A DNA stretch of 64,000 nucleotides from an uncultured Pelagibacteraceae bacterium (GTDB taxonomy: Bacteria > Pseudomonadota > Alphaproteobacteria > Pelagibacterales > AG-422-B15). Of this stretch, positions 25,296-34,083 are shown piece after piece (position 1 is the stretch's first letter; the number at the start of each line of letters is the position of its first letter). Location: the NCBI GenBank assembly GCA_902524285.1, contig CABZCR010000005.1, forward strand, positions 19,988-83,987, given 5' to 3'. The position numbers were made by a program, and so were the translations under genes. Below the pieces are notes generated by a model that worked only from the letters and a program-made list of their open reading frames with translations, ran no database searches and was not told the DNA's origin.

Positions 25296-26246
25296 ATGAA
25301 TAATAAAATTTTAAGTGCAACGACTGCGCTTGCTGGCATAATGGCTCTTTCAAGTGCGCAAGCAGATGTATCTGTTGGCGGTACTTTTAATGGCTTGTGG
25401 GGAGATGGAGATTCTTACGCGTCTCAGCAAAGAATATCAGTTACAGAATCAGCATACGTGACTTACACAGATACATTAGACAATGGTATCGGCATAGAAG
25501 GTACGATGGCTTACGAGTCTGGTGCAGGTGCTGGAACAGATAATGCTGGTGATTTCGATATTTCATTCATTTCTGACATGGGCACAGTTTCTTTTGGTAA
25601 TGGTCTCTCAGGCGGCCCCGTTGATAGTATGGATAGCCACCCTGTAAAATCATCATTTGCAAGCTCGAGAAAATTACCTCAAGGCTTAAGCGCTGATTAT
25701 GAAGATGGTGACGGCGTTACTGGTGCAGCAGGTTTTGATGATAACAACCAAATTGTCTACACATCACCTAAGATAAATGGATTTACTGTTAAAGCGGGTA
25801 TCGGATTTGGAACAACGGCTGGTTATGACGACATAATGGCTTATTCAATATCTGGAAAGATTGCCGGTTTTTCAGTCAAAGGAGGCATTGTCGATGAAGG
25901 CAACACGGACTCTAGAACTGGGGATGAAAACTATATGATTGGTATTAAAGCACCCAAACTTGCAGGTTACACAATCGGTTATGGTCTATACGACTCGGAT
26001 AGTGGTGACAGCTATACAGTAGTAGGTGTTAAAACACCAAAGATTCCTGGATTGGGTGCAACATTTCAATATGAATATTTTGATGTTGATAATCCTGGCT
26101 CAACGGCTGATGACGATGGCTCTATTGCTTCCTTGCAAAAGTCATTCGGTGGAGGCGTAAAAGCTTCATTTGAATATCATTTTGCTTCCGTGGGTTCAAA
26201 TGAGGATGTTGAAAACTTCTTCATTGGCTACAAAATTGGCTTTTAA
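25296..26246 (+). CDS. Outer-membrane porin
   Basis: 316 residues with signal peptide cleaved after SSAQA (about residue 23). The mature protein has alternating beta-strand pattern, VSFGNGLSGGPVDSMDSH as loop-3-like constriction region, many acidic turns, and an aromatic C-terminal residue (FFIGYKIGF) as required for outer-membrane assembly. Gram-negative porin family. An SD-like GGAG lies 9 nt before the ATG. Pho-type sites upstream suggest that it is an outer-membrane pore for phosphate or other anions under phosphate limitation; selectivity is an inference. A strong terminator follows. Confidence 0.85.
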   Translation: MNNKILSATTALAGIMALSSAQADVSVGGTFNGLWGDGDSYASQQRISVTESAYVTYTDTLDNGIGIEGTMAYESGAGAGTDNAGDFDISFISDMGTVSFGNGLSGGPVDSMDSHPVKSSFASSRKLPQGLSADYEDGDGVTGAAGFDDNNQIVYTSPKINGFTVKAGIGFGTTAGYDDIMAYSISGKIAGFSVKGGIVDEGNTDSRTGDENYMIGIKAPKLAGYTIGYGLYDSDSGDSYTVVGVKTPKIPGLGATFQYEYFDVDNPGSTADDDGSIASLQKSFGGGVKASFEYHFASVGSNEDVENFFIGYKIGF

Positions 26247-26284
26247 TTAACTTTTTTTAATCCTTTCAAGTTAATTGATCATGA

Positions 26285-26315
26285 TAACCAGAGTGCAAAT
26301 AATGCACTCTGGTTA
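26285..26315 (+). terminator. Strong hairpin terminator after the porin gene
   Basis: Perfect 13-bp stem (TAACCAGAGTGCA against TGCACTCTGGTTA), 5-nt loop, followed by a T-rich tract. It isolates the porin as a single-gene transcript. Confidence 0.85.
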
Positions 26316-26355
26316 TTTTAATAAACATGTAACAATCTTGTAATATTAATAAGTA

Positions 26356-26853
26356 ATGAAAGCATATTTTTTCTTCATTTTTATTTTAGTCGCTCTCACC
26401 AACTGCGCTCAACTTCCATTAAGTATAGAAAGGGCAGACTCTGGCCATATTAGAGGAGAAGACGCAGCAGATCCTAACTCAAGGGGTATAAGCCTTAATA
26501 AATGGATAAACGATGAAATAAGTAAATCACTCTCAATCAATAATGATAATTTAATCAATAATAAAGAAAAGCTATGGAAGGCTTCACTTGCAAAGTTGTC
26601 ATTCATGCCGGTGTTGGAAGCCAGCAAAGAAGACTACTTTATATTGACTGATTGGTTTTCAATTGAAAAAGATATAAACAGCCGTATTAAAATTGATGTT
26701 TATATTGTTGGTGATGATTTAACGAAAGATTCCTTAGACATTAGAATATTCATTCAAGAATTAAAAAATAATAATTGGATAAAATCATCCTCCGATAACG
26801 ATGTATTAATAAAAATTCAAAATAGCATAATTGATTACGCCGCTTCAATATAA
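26356..26853 (+). CDS. DUF3576 family lipoprotein
   Basis: 165 residues with an N-terminal signal and a cysteine at 17 (LTNC-AQLP), a lipobox with Asn at -1, which is unusual. The conserved core KLWKASLAKLSFMPVLEA, DYFILTDWF and the KIDVYIVGDDL strand match DUF3576, a family of alphaproteobacterial lipoproteins. Probably attached to the outer membrane, function unknown. Convergent with sixA, with only one base between them. Confidence 0.75.
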   Translation: MKAYFFFIFILVALTNCAQLPLSIERADSGHIRGEDAADPNSRGISLNKWINDEISKSLSINNDNLINNKEKLWKASLAKLSFMPVLEASKEDYFILTDWFSIEKDINSRIKIDVYIVGDDLTKDSLDIRIFIQELKNNNWIKSSSDNDVLIKIQNSIIDYAASI

Positions 26854-26854
26854 T

Positions 26855-27370
26855 CTATAAGAATCTAGGTCGAACAAAATCTGTAACTTTAAATGAATTA
26901 TATTTTAATTCACTCCAATCTTTTAAATCAGATTTTAGTATTGCAAGACTTCCTGTAGGAAATTTATTTTTAATATTTAAATATTTTTCATCTTGAGAGG
27001 GCGCACTTAAATCAATTGTTAAATTTCGAATTGTCGGTTCATGATTAACAATTAAAATATTTGAATAATTATTTTCAGTGTTTTTGATTAAGTCAAAAAG
27101 GTAGATTTCGTCACATAAATATAATTTCTTGCTAAAAACAACCTTCGAGCTTGTCCTTAGTGTTTTTCCAAGAACTAAATTAAATGTGTCGACAGTTCTT
27201 CTTGCAGATGAAACATAGGAAATATCAGGTATTATTTTTTTTTGTGAAAGAAATGTTTCAATTTTGTTACAATTGTTTTTTCCTCTTTTTGAAAGAGGTC
27301 TCTCAAAATCAGTTAAACTAGGATCATCCCAACTTGATTTAGCGTGTCTCAATAGATATAAATGCTTCAT
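26855..27370 (-). CDS. sixA: Phosphohistidine phosphatase SixA
   Basis: 171 residues from the ATG at 27370 (MKHLYLLRHAKSSW); an in-frame ATG further upstream at 27409 would overlap ppk. The RHAKSSWDD motif (residues 8-16) is the RHG phosphohistidine site of the histidine phosphatase superfamily, and NHEPTIRNL carries the second catalytic histidine. SixA dephosphorylates phosphotransfer proteins. It is divergent to ppk with only 10 bp between the start codons, so each promoter must lie inside the opposite gene. Confidence 0.85.
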   Translation of the reverse strand: MKHLYLLRHAKSSWDDPSLTDFERPLSKRGKNNCNKIETFLSQKKIIPDISYVSSARRTVDTFNLVLGKTLRTSSKVVFSKKLYLCDEIYLFDLIKNTENNYSNILIVNHEPTIRNLTIDLSAPSQDEKYLNIKNKFPTGSLAILKSDLKDWSELKYNSFKVTDFVRPRFL

Positions 27371-27380
27371 CACTTTAATA

Positions 27381-29510
27381 ATGATAAGAAAAAATACAAA
27401 TTCAGACAATAAGTTCTTAAACAGAGAATTATCATGGCTTCTTTTTAACCAAAGAGTTTTAGATGAGGCTAATAATATTAAAGTGCCGATAATCGAAAGA
27501 GTTAATTTTCTCTCAATTTCTGCAAGTAATCTGGACGAATTTTATATGGTTAGAATACCAAGCCTTTTTGATGAAATAGAAAATAATCCAAACAAAATAA
27601 GCCATGACGGCATGACTGGACATCAACAATTAAAAGCAGCACAAAATGCATCTGCAAAAATATTTAAGGATCAGGACGCTACTTTTAGAAAACTTGTTAG
27701 AGAATTAAATACAGAAAAAATAATTCATATTACGCCTAATAAATTAAATATAAGATTGAAAAAAAATCTAAAAAAACTTTTTAATGAAGAAATACTGCCT
27801 ATATTAACGCCAATTTCAATTGACCCAGTGCATCCATTTCCATTTATTCCAAATGAAGGATTGTGTATTTCATTGAGTTTAGTTGCAGGAGGTTCAAATA
27901 AACCGTTTAATTCGGTAATCATTGTTCCGCGAGCATTAAACAGACTTGTGTTTATTCAAGAGGGTAAAAAAGAATACTATTTATTTGTTGAAGATATTAT
28001 TAGATATTTTTTTAAAGATCTATTCCCAAATTCTAAATTGTTGGATAGTGCTATATTCAGGGTTATAAGAGACAGTGATATCGATTACGAATATGAAGAC
28101 GATGAAGATGTTATTAAATACTTTGAAAAAGCATTAACAAAAAGAAAAAGAGGGGAAATAGTAAGGCTAGAAATTTTAAAAAATATATCATCTAAAAAGA
28201 AAAACTTTTTAAAAAAAAATTTGAATCTTAAAGATGCGCAAGTCATTGCTCTATCAAAGCATGTTGGTTTACAAGATTTATCGCAGATTCATAATTTAAA
28301 TAGACCAAAATTAAAATTTAAAAAATTTATTTCAAGACCTGTTGAAAGGTTAAAGCAATTTGATAATAATTGTTTTGCTGCCATCAGATCAAAAGATTTT
28401 GTTGTCCATCATCCATATGAAACTTTTGATGTTGTAGTTGATTATTTAAATCAGGCTGCTATAGATCCAAAAGTAGTAGCTATTAAACAAACGATTTACA
28501 GAACCACTGCTGATAGTCCTATTATAAAAGCCCTTACAAAAGCAGCAGATAACGGCAAGAGTGTTACAGCTGTTGTTGAAATCAAAGCAAGATTTGATGA
28601 GGAATCTAATTTAGCTCTTGCCAATCAAATGGAGAAATCAGGAGTTCAAATTGTATATGGTTTCGCTCAATTGAAGACGCATGCAAAGGCAAGTCTAATT
28701 ATCAGAAGAGAAGCAGGCAAATTAAAAAGCTATGTACATGTAGGCACAGGAAACTATCATCCAAAAAATGCTAAAACTTATGAAGACCTGTCATTATTTA
28801 CGGCAGATGAAAAAATCTGCAAAGACATTGAGAGAATCTTTAATTACATGACTGGGTATGCTTCTCCAATGAAATTAAATGATATAGTGCTCTCTCCACC
28901 CGCAATGCGAAATCAAATTAATGCAATGATTGATAATGAAATTAAAAATGCAAAGAAAAGTAAACCATCTGGTATCTGGCTTAAAATGAACTCTTTGGTT
29001 GACCCTCAAATGATCTCCAAGCTTTATGAGGCTTCTGCAGCGGGAGTAAAAATTGAATTATTCATTAGAGGAATTTGCTGCTTAAGACCAGGAGTTAAAA
29101 AACTTTCTGAAAATATTGTTGTTAAAAGTATCATTGGCCGGTATTTAGAGCATGCTAGAATCTTCTGTTTTGCAAACGAATCTAATATACCATCAAAAAA
29201 TAACACCGTTTTAATTGGATCAGCTGATCTTATGCCTAGAAATCTGGATAGAAGAGTTGAAATATTAACCCCCATAAAGAACTCTACTGTCCATGAACAA
29301 ATACTGAATCAAATAATGGTTGCCAATTTTCTAGACAATGAGCAAACGTGGATGATGAACGATGATGGCACATACAAAAGAGTTAAACAAAAAGGTAAGA
29401 CGTTTAATGCACATAAATACTTCATGTCAAATCCAAGTTTATCAGGTAGAGGAAAATTAAAAGGAAATAGAAAGCCGAAGAAACTACTCTCTCTGATGCG
29501 TTATGAATAA
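27381..29510 (+). CDS. ppk: Polyphosphate kinase 1
   Basis: 709 residues from the ATG at 27381 (MIRKNTNSDNKFLNRELSWL); the open frame extends upstream to 27264 but only as antisense to sixA. The NRELSWL-FN-RVL start, EIKARFDEESN, LKTHAK (autophosphorylated histidine region), HVGTGNYHPKNAKTYEDL and FIRGICCLRPG are standard PPK1 motifs in order. It reversibly polymerises ATP gamma-phosphate. It overlaps the ppx gene by 8 bp. A basic C-terminal tail (GRGKLKGNRKPKK) is present. Confidence 0.95.
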   Translation: MIRKNTNSDNKFLNRELSWLLFNQRVLDEANNIKVPIIERVNFLSISASNLDEFYMVRIPSLFDEIENNPNKISHDGMTGHQQLKAAQNASAKIFKDQDATFRKLVRELNTEKIIHITPNKLNIRLKKNLKKLFNEEILPILTPISIDPVHPFPFIPNEGLCISLSLVAGGSNKPFNSVIIVPRALNRLVFIQEGKKEYYLFVEDIIRYFFKDLFPNSKLLDSAIFRVIRDSDIDYEYEDDEDVIKYFEKALTKRKRGEIVRLEILKNISSKKKNFLKKNLNLKDAQVIALSKHVGLQDLSQIHNLNRPKLKFKKFISRPVERLKQFDNNCFAAIRSKDFVVHHPYETFDVVVDYLNQAAIDPKVVAIKQTIYRTTADSPIIKALTKAADNGKSVTAVVEIKARFDEESNLALANQMEKSGVQIVYGFAQLKTHAKASLIIRREAGKLKSYVHVGTGNYHPKNAKTYEDLSLFTADEKICKDIERIFNYMTGYASPMKLNDIVLSPPAMRNQINAMIDNEIKNAKKSKPSGIWLKMNSLVDPQMISKLYEASAAGVKIELFIRGICCLRPGVKKLSENIVVKSIIGRYLEHARIFCFANESNIPSKNNTVLIGSADLMPRNLDRRVEILTPIKNSTVHEQILNQIMVANFLDNEQTWMMNDDGTYKRVKQKGKTFNAHKYFMSNPSLSGRGKLKGNRKPKKLLSLMRYE

Positions 29511-30996
29511 TTTAATTCCCAAAAAAAAATTATTTTTTAAAGACGAACGTATTGCAATAATCGATATTGGCTCTGATACAGTTCGTTTTCAAATTTTTGA
29601 AAACTTTAGGTATAATCAGATAGCTATTTTTAATAAAAAAATTTCATGTGGGTTAGGTAAAGATCTAATTAAAAACAATAAGCTTAATAAAGACTCTATA
29701 AAAAGAGCAATGAATGCGTTCTATTATATAAAGGAATTGATAGACTCATCAAATATTAAAAATTTTGAAATTTTTGCAACAGAAGCTGTCCGTGTTGCTA
29801 AAAATAGAGAATCATTTGTTGCTGATGTAGAAAATATTTTTAAAAAGAAAATACATGTATTAACTGGCGATGAAGAAGCAAAATTTTCTGCCATGGGATG
29901 TATTGTTGGTCTAAAAAAATCAAGTGGTCTCGTTGCCGATCTCGGCGGTGGCAGCTTAGAACTCGCAGAAGTTAAAAAGAAAGAAATAATGAATACATTG
30001 TCTTTGCCTCTAGGTGTTCACAGAGCAAAAACTAAAAATAAAAAAATAATAGAAAAATTCAAAAACTCTCTACGGCATACTGAATGGCTTAATGAAAATA
30101 AGTTTAAAAGGGTAATCCTTACAGGCGGCACGTGGAGAGCTTTAGTTAAATTATATTTTGATAAGTACAGCTATCCTCTCAAAGTCATTCATCATTTCAA
30201 ACCTGATTTTGATAACTTTGTATCGATGCTTGAAGAAGTTTCAAATTTTAAAAAAAAGGATTTGCAACAATATTCATTAATTACAAAAGATAAAACACCA
30301 TTTATACGATACGCAGCCAAGGTCGCGATGGAAATAATAAATAAGGCCTCTGCTAAGCAAGTAGTTATTTCATACACAGCTATCAGAGAAGGTTATATTT
30401 CTCATAAAATAAACTTAAGCTCAAATAGCGATCCGCTTGAATATCAATCATTAAAGGTAGCTGCAATTTCTAACGAATTAAATCCTAGTGCCGTAAACTA
30501 TGAGAATGTAAAATTATTCACTAATAATTTTTTTAAAAGAAAATCCTATTTAAATAAAAGAATAAGAGTGTCCTCTATAAGCTATTTGTCAACGGGAGAC
30601 AGTATAGCTCGTGACGAGAGGGGATTGTTTGTATTTAAACAAATATTAAAATCAGAAATATTAAAGTTTAGCCATTCTGACAGAGTTACACTCGCTACTG
30701 TTATTTATGTTTTTCACAATGGAATAGATCTAAATGAGATAAAAGATTATAGAAAAATTATAAATAAAAATAAATTATTAAGCAGTATTGAGCTTGGATT
30801 ATTCTTAAGAATTGTATATGAAATTGGAAAATTATCTAATTTTAATTACAGCAATATCAGTATTTATGTAAAAGATTCAAATTTGATATTTTCTATCCCA
30901 AAAAACTATTCAGAACTTTTAAACAGTAGATTTAATAAATTTATTTTAATGCTTTCAAAGCACAAAAAATTATCACAAAAGATTATATTTGTTTAA
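29503..30996 (+). CDS. ppx: Exopolyphosphatase (Ppx/GppA family)
   Basis: 497 residues of the actin-like ATPase superfamily. IAIIDIGSDTVRFQIF (residues 17-32) is phosphate loop 1, EAVRVAKNRESFV is the TxAxRxAxN-type motif, and GLVADLGGGSLELAEV is phosphate loop 2. An HD-like C-terminal domain follows. Overlap with ppk makes a polyphosphate synthesis/hydrolysis pair. Hydrolysis of guanosine pentaphosphate is an alternative activity for this family. Confidence 0.9.
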   Translation: MNNLIPKKKLFFKDERIAIIDIGSDTVRFQIFENFRYNQIAIFNKKISCGLGKDLIKNNKLNKDSIKRAMNAFYYIKELIDSSNIKNFEIFATEAVRVAKNRESFVADVENIFKKKIHVLTGDEEAKFSAMGCIVGLKKSSGLVADLGGGSLELAEVKKKEIMNTLSLPLGVHRAKTKNKKIIEKFKNSLRHTEWLNENKFKRVILTGGTWRALVKLYFDKYSYPLKVIHHFKPDFDNFVSMLEEVSNFKKKDLQQYSLITKDKTPFIRYAAKVAMEIINKASAKQVVISYTAIREGYISHKINLSSNSDPLEYQSLKVAAISNELNPSAVNYENVKLFTNNFFKRKSYLNKRIRVSSISYLSTGDSIARDERGLFVFKQILKSEILKFSHSDRVTLATVIYVFHNGIDLNEIKDYRKIINKNKLLSSIELGLFLRIVYEIGKLSNFNYSNISIYVKDSNLIFSIPKNYSELLNSRFNKFILMLSKHKKLSQKIIFV

Positions 30997-30999
30997 TCA

Positions 31000-32094
31000 A
31001 TGGAAAATATCAGTTTTATTCTTAATAAGCTAGAAGATGCAATAATCGTTCTTGATTCCGATCAAAAAATTGTTTTTCAAAATTCCCATTCAATAGATTT
31101 ATTTGAAAATAATTATACTGGTCAAAATATAACAAACTTAATTAGAAGCCCAATAGTTTTAGAGGCATTAGAAAATGTATATAAAAATAAAGAAACAGAA
31201 ATAATTGAATTTAATAGCGAGTACGGAAGTTTATCACCTAGATCAACAAATTTTTACAATGTGGAGATTAGTTATGAGAAAAATCATCTCCAATTAACTA
31301 ACACAAGAGACAATTATGTTATTCTCATGAAAAATATAACTCCTTTAAAAAATATTGAAAGAGTACGCTCTTCTTTCATTGCAAACGTAAGTCATGAGCT
31401 AAAAACACCTCTTGCTACAATCATGGGTTTTTTGGAGACTATAAGAGGTCCAGCAAAAGATGATCAAAAATCTATGTCTAAGTTTCTTGGTATTATGGAT
31501 AAAGAAACAATTCGCATGAAAAGACTGATAGATGATTTAATTGTCGTATCTAAAATAGAGTCTGATGAGCATATTCATCCAACCAAAAAAGTTAATTTAT
31601 TGAAAACAATAGATAATGTGGCTGAAAGTCTTAAAGAATACGCATTGACAAAGAATATTAAAATAAGAGTCAACCATCAACTTAGTGAGGGTTTATTTGT
31701 ATTGGGAAATGAAGATGAGTTGGTGCAGGTCTTTACAAATATTATAGATAATTCGATTAAATATGGAAAACTAAACAGCTCAATAGATATATTGGCAGAA
31801 AAAATCAAAAAGCAAACTGATTATAGTGATAATAAAAAACTGTTTCCACAACTTGTATCAAAAATCAGCGTTAAAGATGAAAGCGAAGGCATTCATCCTA
31901 AACATCTAGCAAGATTAACTGAACGTTTTTACCGTGTAGATGCAGCAAGATCAAAAGAAATCGGTGGAACGGGTTTAGGGTTAACCATAGTTAAACATAT
32001 TTTAAATAAGCACAGAGGACATTTAGATATAAAAAGTGAAATAAATCAAGGCAGTACATTTTCAGTAGAATTGCCTATTGCACCCATTTCATAA
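31000..32094 (+). CDS. phoR: Phosphate-regulon sensor kinase PhoR, without transmembrane anchor
   Basis: 364 residues: PAS-like domain (about 5-110), HisKA with ANVSHELKTPLATIMGF (phosphoacceptor H132), HATPase with NIIDNSIKYG and the G1/G2 boxes KDESEGI and RSKEIGGTGLGL. Order and the location just before pst and phoB identify it as the partner of PhoB. Unlike enterobacterial PhoR, no transmembrane helix precedes the PAS domain, and the ORF starts directly at it. Begins 3 bp after ppx, so it is in the polyphosphate operon. Confidence 0.85.
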   Translation: MENISFILNKLEDAIIVLDSDQKIVFQNSHSIDLFENNYTGQNITNLIRSPIVLEALENVYKNKETEIIEFNSEYGSLSPRSTNFYNVEISYEKNHLQLTNTRDNYVILMKNITPLKNIERVRSSFIANVSHELKTPLATIMGFLETIRGPAKDDQKSMSKFLGIMDKETIRMKRLIDDLIVVSKIESDEHIHPTKKVNLLKTIDNVAESLKEYALTKNIKIRVNHQLSEGLFVLGNEDELVQVFTNIIDNSIKYGKLNSSIDILAEKIKKQTDYSDNKKLFPQLVSKISVKDESEGIHPKHLARLTERFYRVDAARSKEIGGTGLGLTIVKHILNKHRGHLDIKSEINQGSTFSVELPIAPIS

Positions 32095-32134
32095 GGTGCA
32101 ATAATAGTTTAACAAATCTTGGTTAAAATAAGAT

Positions 32135-32857
32135 ATGGCGACTCAATTTGTTTTGTTTGGTTATCATCATTTGGCAACAATTTTCACAATTGTGACTATT
32201 TCAATTTTATTTCCTTTCTTTGTTCGATTTATAAATAATAAAAATGTAACTAGATCAATTTTTTTGTTAATTGGTTTTATATTAATTTCTCATGAGATAA
32301 TAAAGCCATTTTATCGAGTGATATTTTATGATCATTCTATTTACGAAGTATTGCCATTGCACATTTGCCATATAGCTGCAATATCAATAGGATTATATGT
32401 GTATACAAAGATTAAATTTTTTTTCGAAGTGGGTTATTTTTTTGGATTAAGTGGAAATTTCCTTGCAATCATTACACCAGATTTGGATTTCTCATTTCCT
32501 GATGCAGAGTATATTACTTATTATTTCGGTCATGGTTTATTACTGCTTGGTGTAATATATGCCTGTGTATGTACGAAGGTTCAATTAACCTGGTGGTCAG
32601 TTTTACGAGTTCTTTTGTTTGCCGTTTGTTTATTACCTATAATTTATGGACTAAATATTTATATTTCTCAATTCTTTAAAGGTGTAAATTATTGGTATTT
32701 AATGATAACGCCTGCCGCGAACACACTTTTAGATATATTTCCATCTCCTCCAATGCACATTCCTTATTTGGCTGTGTTAACAGTTATTATATTCACATTA
32801 ATTTATCTTCCCTTTAAATATCTTAATAAAAACAGTTATTTAAACTATCAACAATAA
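32135..32857 (+). CDS. TIGR02206 (YwaF-like) membrane protein
   Basis: 240 residues, about six to seven helices. The LPLHICHIAAISIG, YYFGHGLLLLGVIYA and NYWYLMITPAANTLLDIFPSPP blocks are those of the TIGR02206/YwaF family of integral membrane proteins with unknown function. Placed between phoR and pstS, 40 bp after phoR, so it may be cotranscribed with the sensor. Confidence 0.78.
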   Translation: MATQFVLFGYHHLATIFTIVTISILFPFFVRFINNKNVTRSIFLLIGFILISHEIIKPFYRVIFYDHSIYEVLPLHICHIAAISIGLYVYTKIKFFFEVGYFFGLSGNFLAIITPDLDFSFPDAEYITYYFGHGLLLLGVIYACVCTKVQLTWWSVLRVLLFAVCLLPIIYGLNIYISQFFKGVNYWYLMITPAANTLLDIFPSPPMHIPYLAVLTVIIFTLIYLPFKYLNKNSYLNYQQ

Positions 32858-32873
32858 ACTGACATTCATAAAA

Positions 32874-32902
32874 CTGTAATAAAACTGTTATAAACATGTA
32901 AC
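32874..32902 (+). promoter_or_regulatory. Pho box before pstS
   Basis: Three PhoB half-sites at exact 11-bp steps: CTGTAAT (32874), CTGTTAT (32885) and ATGTAAC (32896), separated by AAAA and AAAC. It lies about 50-75 bp before the pstS start, the right place for PhoB activation. Confidence 0.75.
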
Positions 32903-32950
32903 CAAGTCAAAATAATTTATTGACGATTCTAAACCTTAATGGAGAAAATA

Positions 32951-34012
32951 ATGAGATTAATCAAAATAATGATTATTGCAGTTTTCGCTTCATCAATTTT
33001 TACATTCAGTTCTCAAGCTAGAGATACTATAAAAATCGTTGGTTCGTCGACTGTATACCCTTATGCAACCGTAGTTGCTGAGAGATTTGGTAAGACTGGA
33101 TTTAATACACCAGTGATTGAGAGTACTGGTACGGGCGGTGGAATGAAATTATTCTGTGCTGGAGTTGGTACCGATCACCCCGATATTACCAATGCGTCTC
33201 GTAAAATTAAAAGTAAAGAAAAGGCATTATGCGCTAAAAATGGCGTTACTGATATAATTGAAATTACAATTGGTAATGACGGCTTGACGCTTGCTCATAG
33301 CTTAGATGCTGCCGATGCAGACTTTACGCAAGAGCATTTATTTTTAGCAATTGCAGAAAAAGTACCCGCTAATGTTGCAAAAGATGGCGAGGGTAATGTC
33401 ATTGCTGGAAATTTAATTGATAACCCATATGAAAAATGGTCTGACATTGATGCTTCATTACCTGATCATAAAATTGAAATCCTAGTTGCACCACCTACAT
33501 CTGGTACAAGAGATGCTTGGAATTCACTTATTATGAAAAAAGGCTGTAAAGCAGCAGGTGCATATAAATTATGGGAAAATGCTGGTGAAAAAGCAAAGAA
33601 AAAATGTGCAGTAGTGCGAGAAGATGGAAGAGTTATTGAAGCTGGTGAAAATGATACTTTAATAGTTCAAAAATTATCTGAGGATCCAGAAAGATTTGGT
33701 TACTTTGGTTACAGCTATCTTTTAGCTAACGAAGATAAAATTAAATCTGCTTCGATCACTGGAATTCAGCCAACGCTTGCTGGTATCCAGGATTATTCTT
33801 ACCCAATTGCACGACCATTACAGTTCTATGTGAAAAAAGCTCACGTAGGTGTTGTGCCAGGAATTGAAGAGTTTCTTGAAGCTTTCACAAGTCCTGATGC
33901 AATGGGTGAAGATGGATATCTAACTGATATCGGTTTAGTTGCATTATCTGATGGTGATGCATCTGATATAAGATCAAGAGTTGCTAACTTAGAAACACTC
34001 GATCTGGACTAA
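32951..34012 (+). CDS. pstS: Phosphate-binding protein PstS
   Basis: 353 residues from the ATG at 32951, chosen because GGAGA stands 5 nt before it; the ATG at 32939 precedes this SD. Signal peptide ends about residue 24 (SSQA-RDT). Phosphate-site segments: VGSSTVYPYATVVAE, STGTGGGMKLF, ASRKIKSKE and PTSGTRDAW. Delivers phosphate to PstCA in the periplasm. Followed by a hairpin that probably lowers read-through into pstC. Confidence 0.95.
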   Translation: MRLIKIMIIAVFASSIFTFSSQARDTIKIVGSSTVYPYATVVAERFGKTGFNTPVIESTGTGGGMKLFCAGVGTDHPDITNASRKIKSKEKALCAKNGVTDIIEITIGNDGLTLAHSLDAADADFTQEHLFLAIAEKVPANVAKDGEGNVIAGNLIDNPYEKWSDIDASLPDHKIEILVAPPTSGTRDAWNSLIMKKGCKAAGAYKLWENAGEKAKKKCAVVREDGRVIEAGENDTLIVQKLSEDPERFGYFGYSYLLANEDKIKSASITGIQPTLAGIQDYSYPIARPLQFYVKKAHVGVVPGIEEFLEAFTSPDAMGEDGYLTDIGLVALSDGDASDIRSRVANLETLDLD

Positions 34013-34028
34013 AAGACTTGATTAATCC

Positions 34029-34061
34029 ACAACTGAGGCAAGTTATGCTTGTCTCAGTTGT
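34029..34061 (+). terminator. Attenuating hairpin between pstS and pstC
   Basis: 14-bp stem (arms 34029-34042 and 34048-34061, one G-U pair), 5-nt loop and no following T run. It probably stabilises or partly terminates the abundant pstS message. Confidence 0.65.
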
Positions 34062-34083
34062 TGAATAAGCATTATGGTGAAGC

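Noticed and set aside
26327-26344. Pho-box-like pair ATGTAAC/TTGTAAT before the DUF3576 lipoprotein gene
   Set aside because: It ends 12 bp before the start codon, leaving no room for a -10 element and transcription start, and the start is fixed by the signal peptide.
27264-27380. Upstream extension of the ppk frame
   Set aside because: It is antisense to the sixA coding start and the PPK1 N-terminal motif begins shortly after the ATG at 27381.
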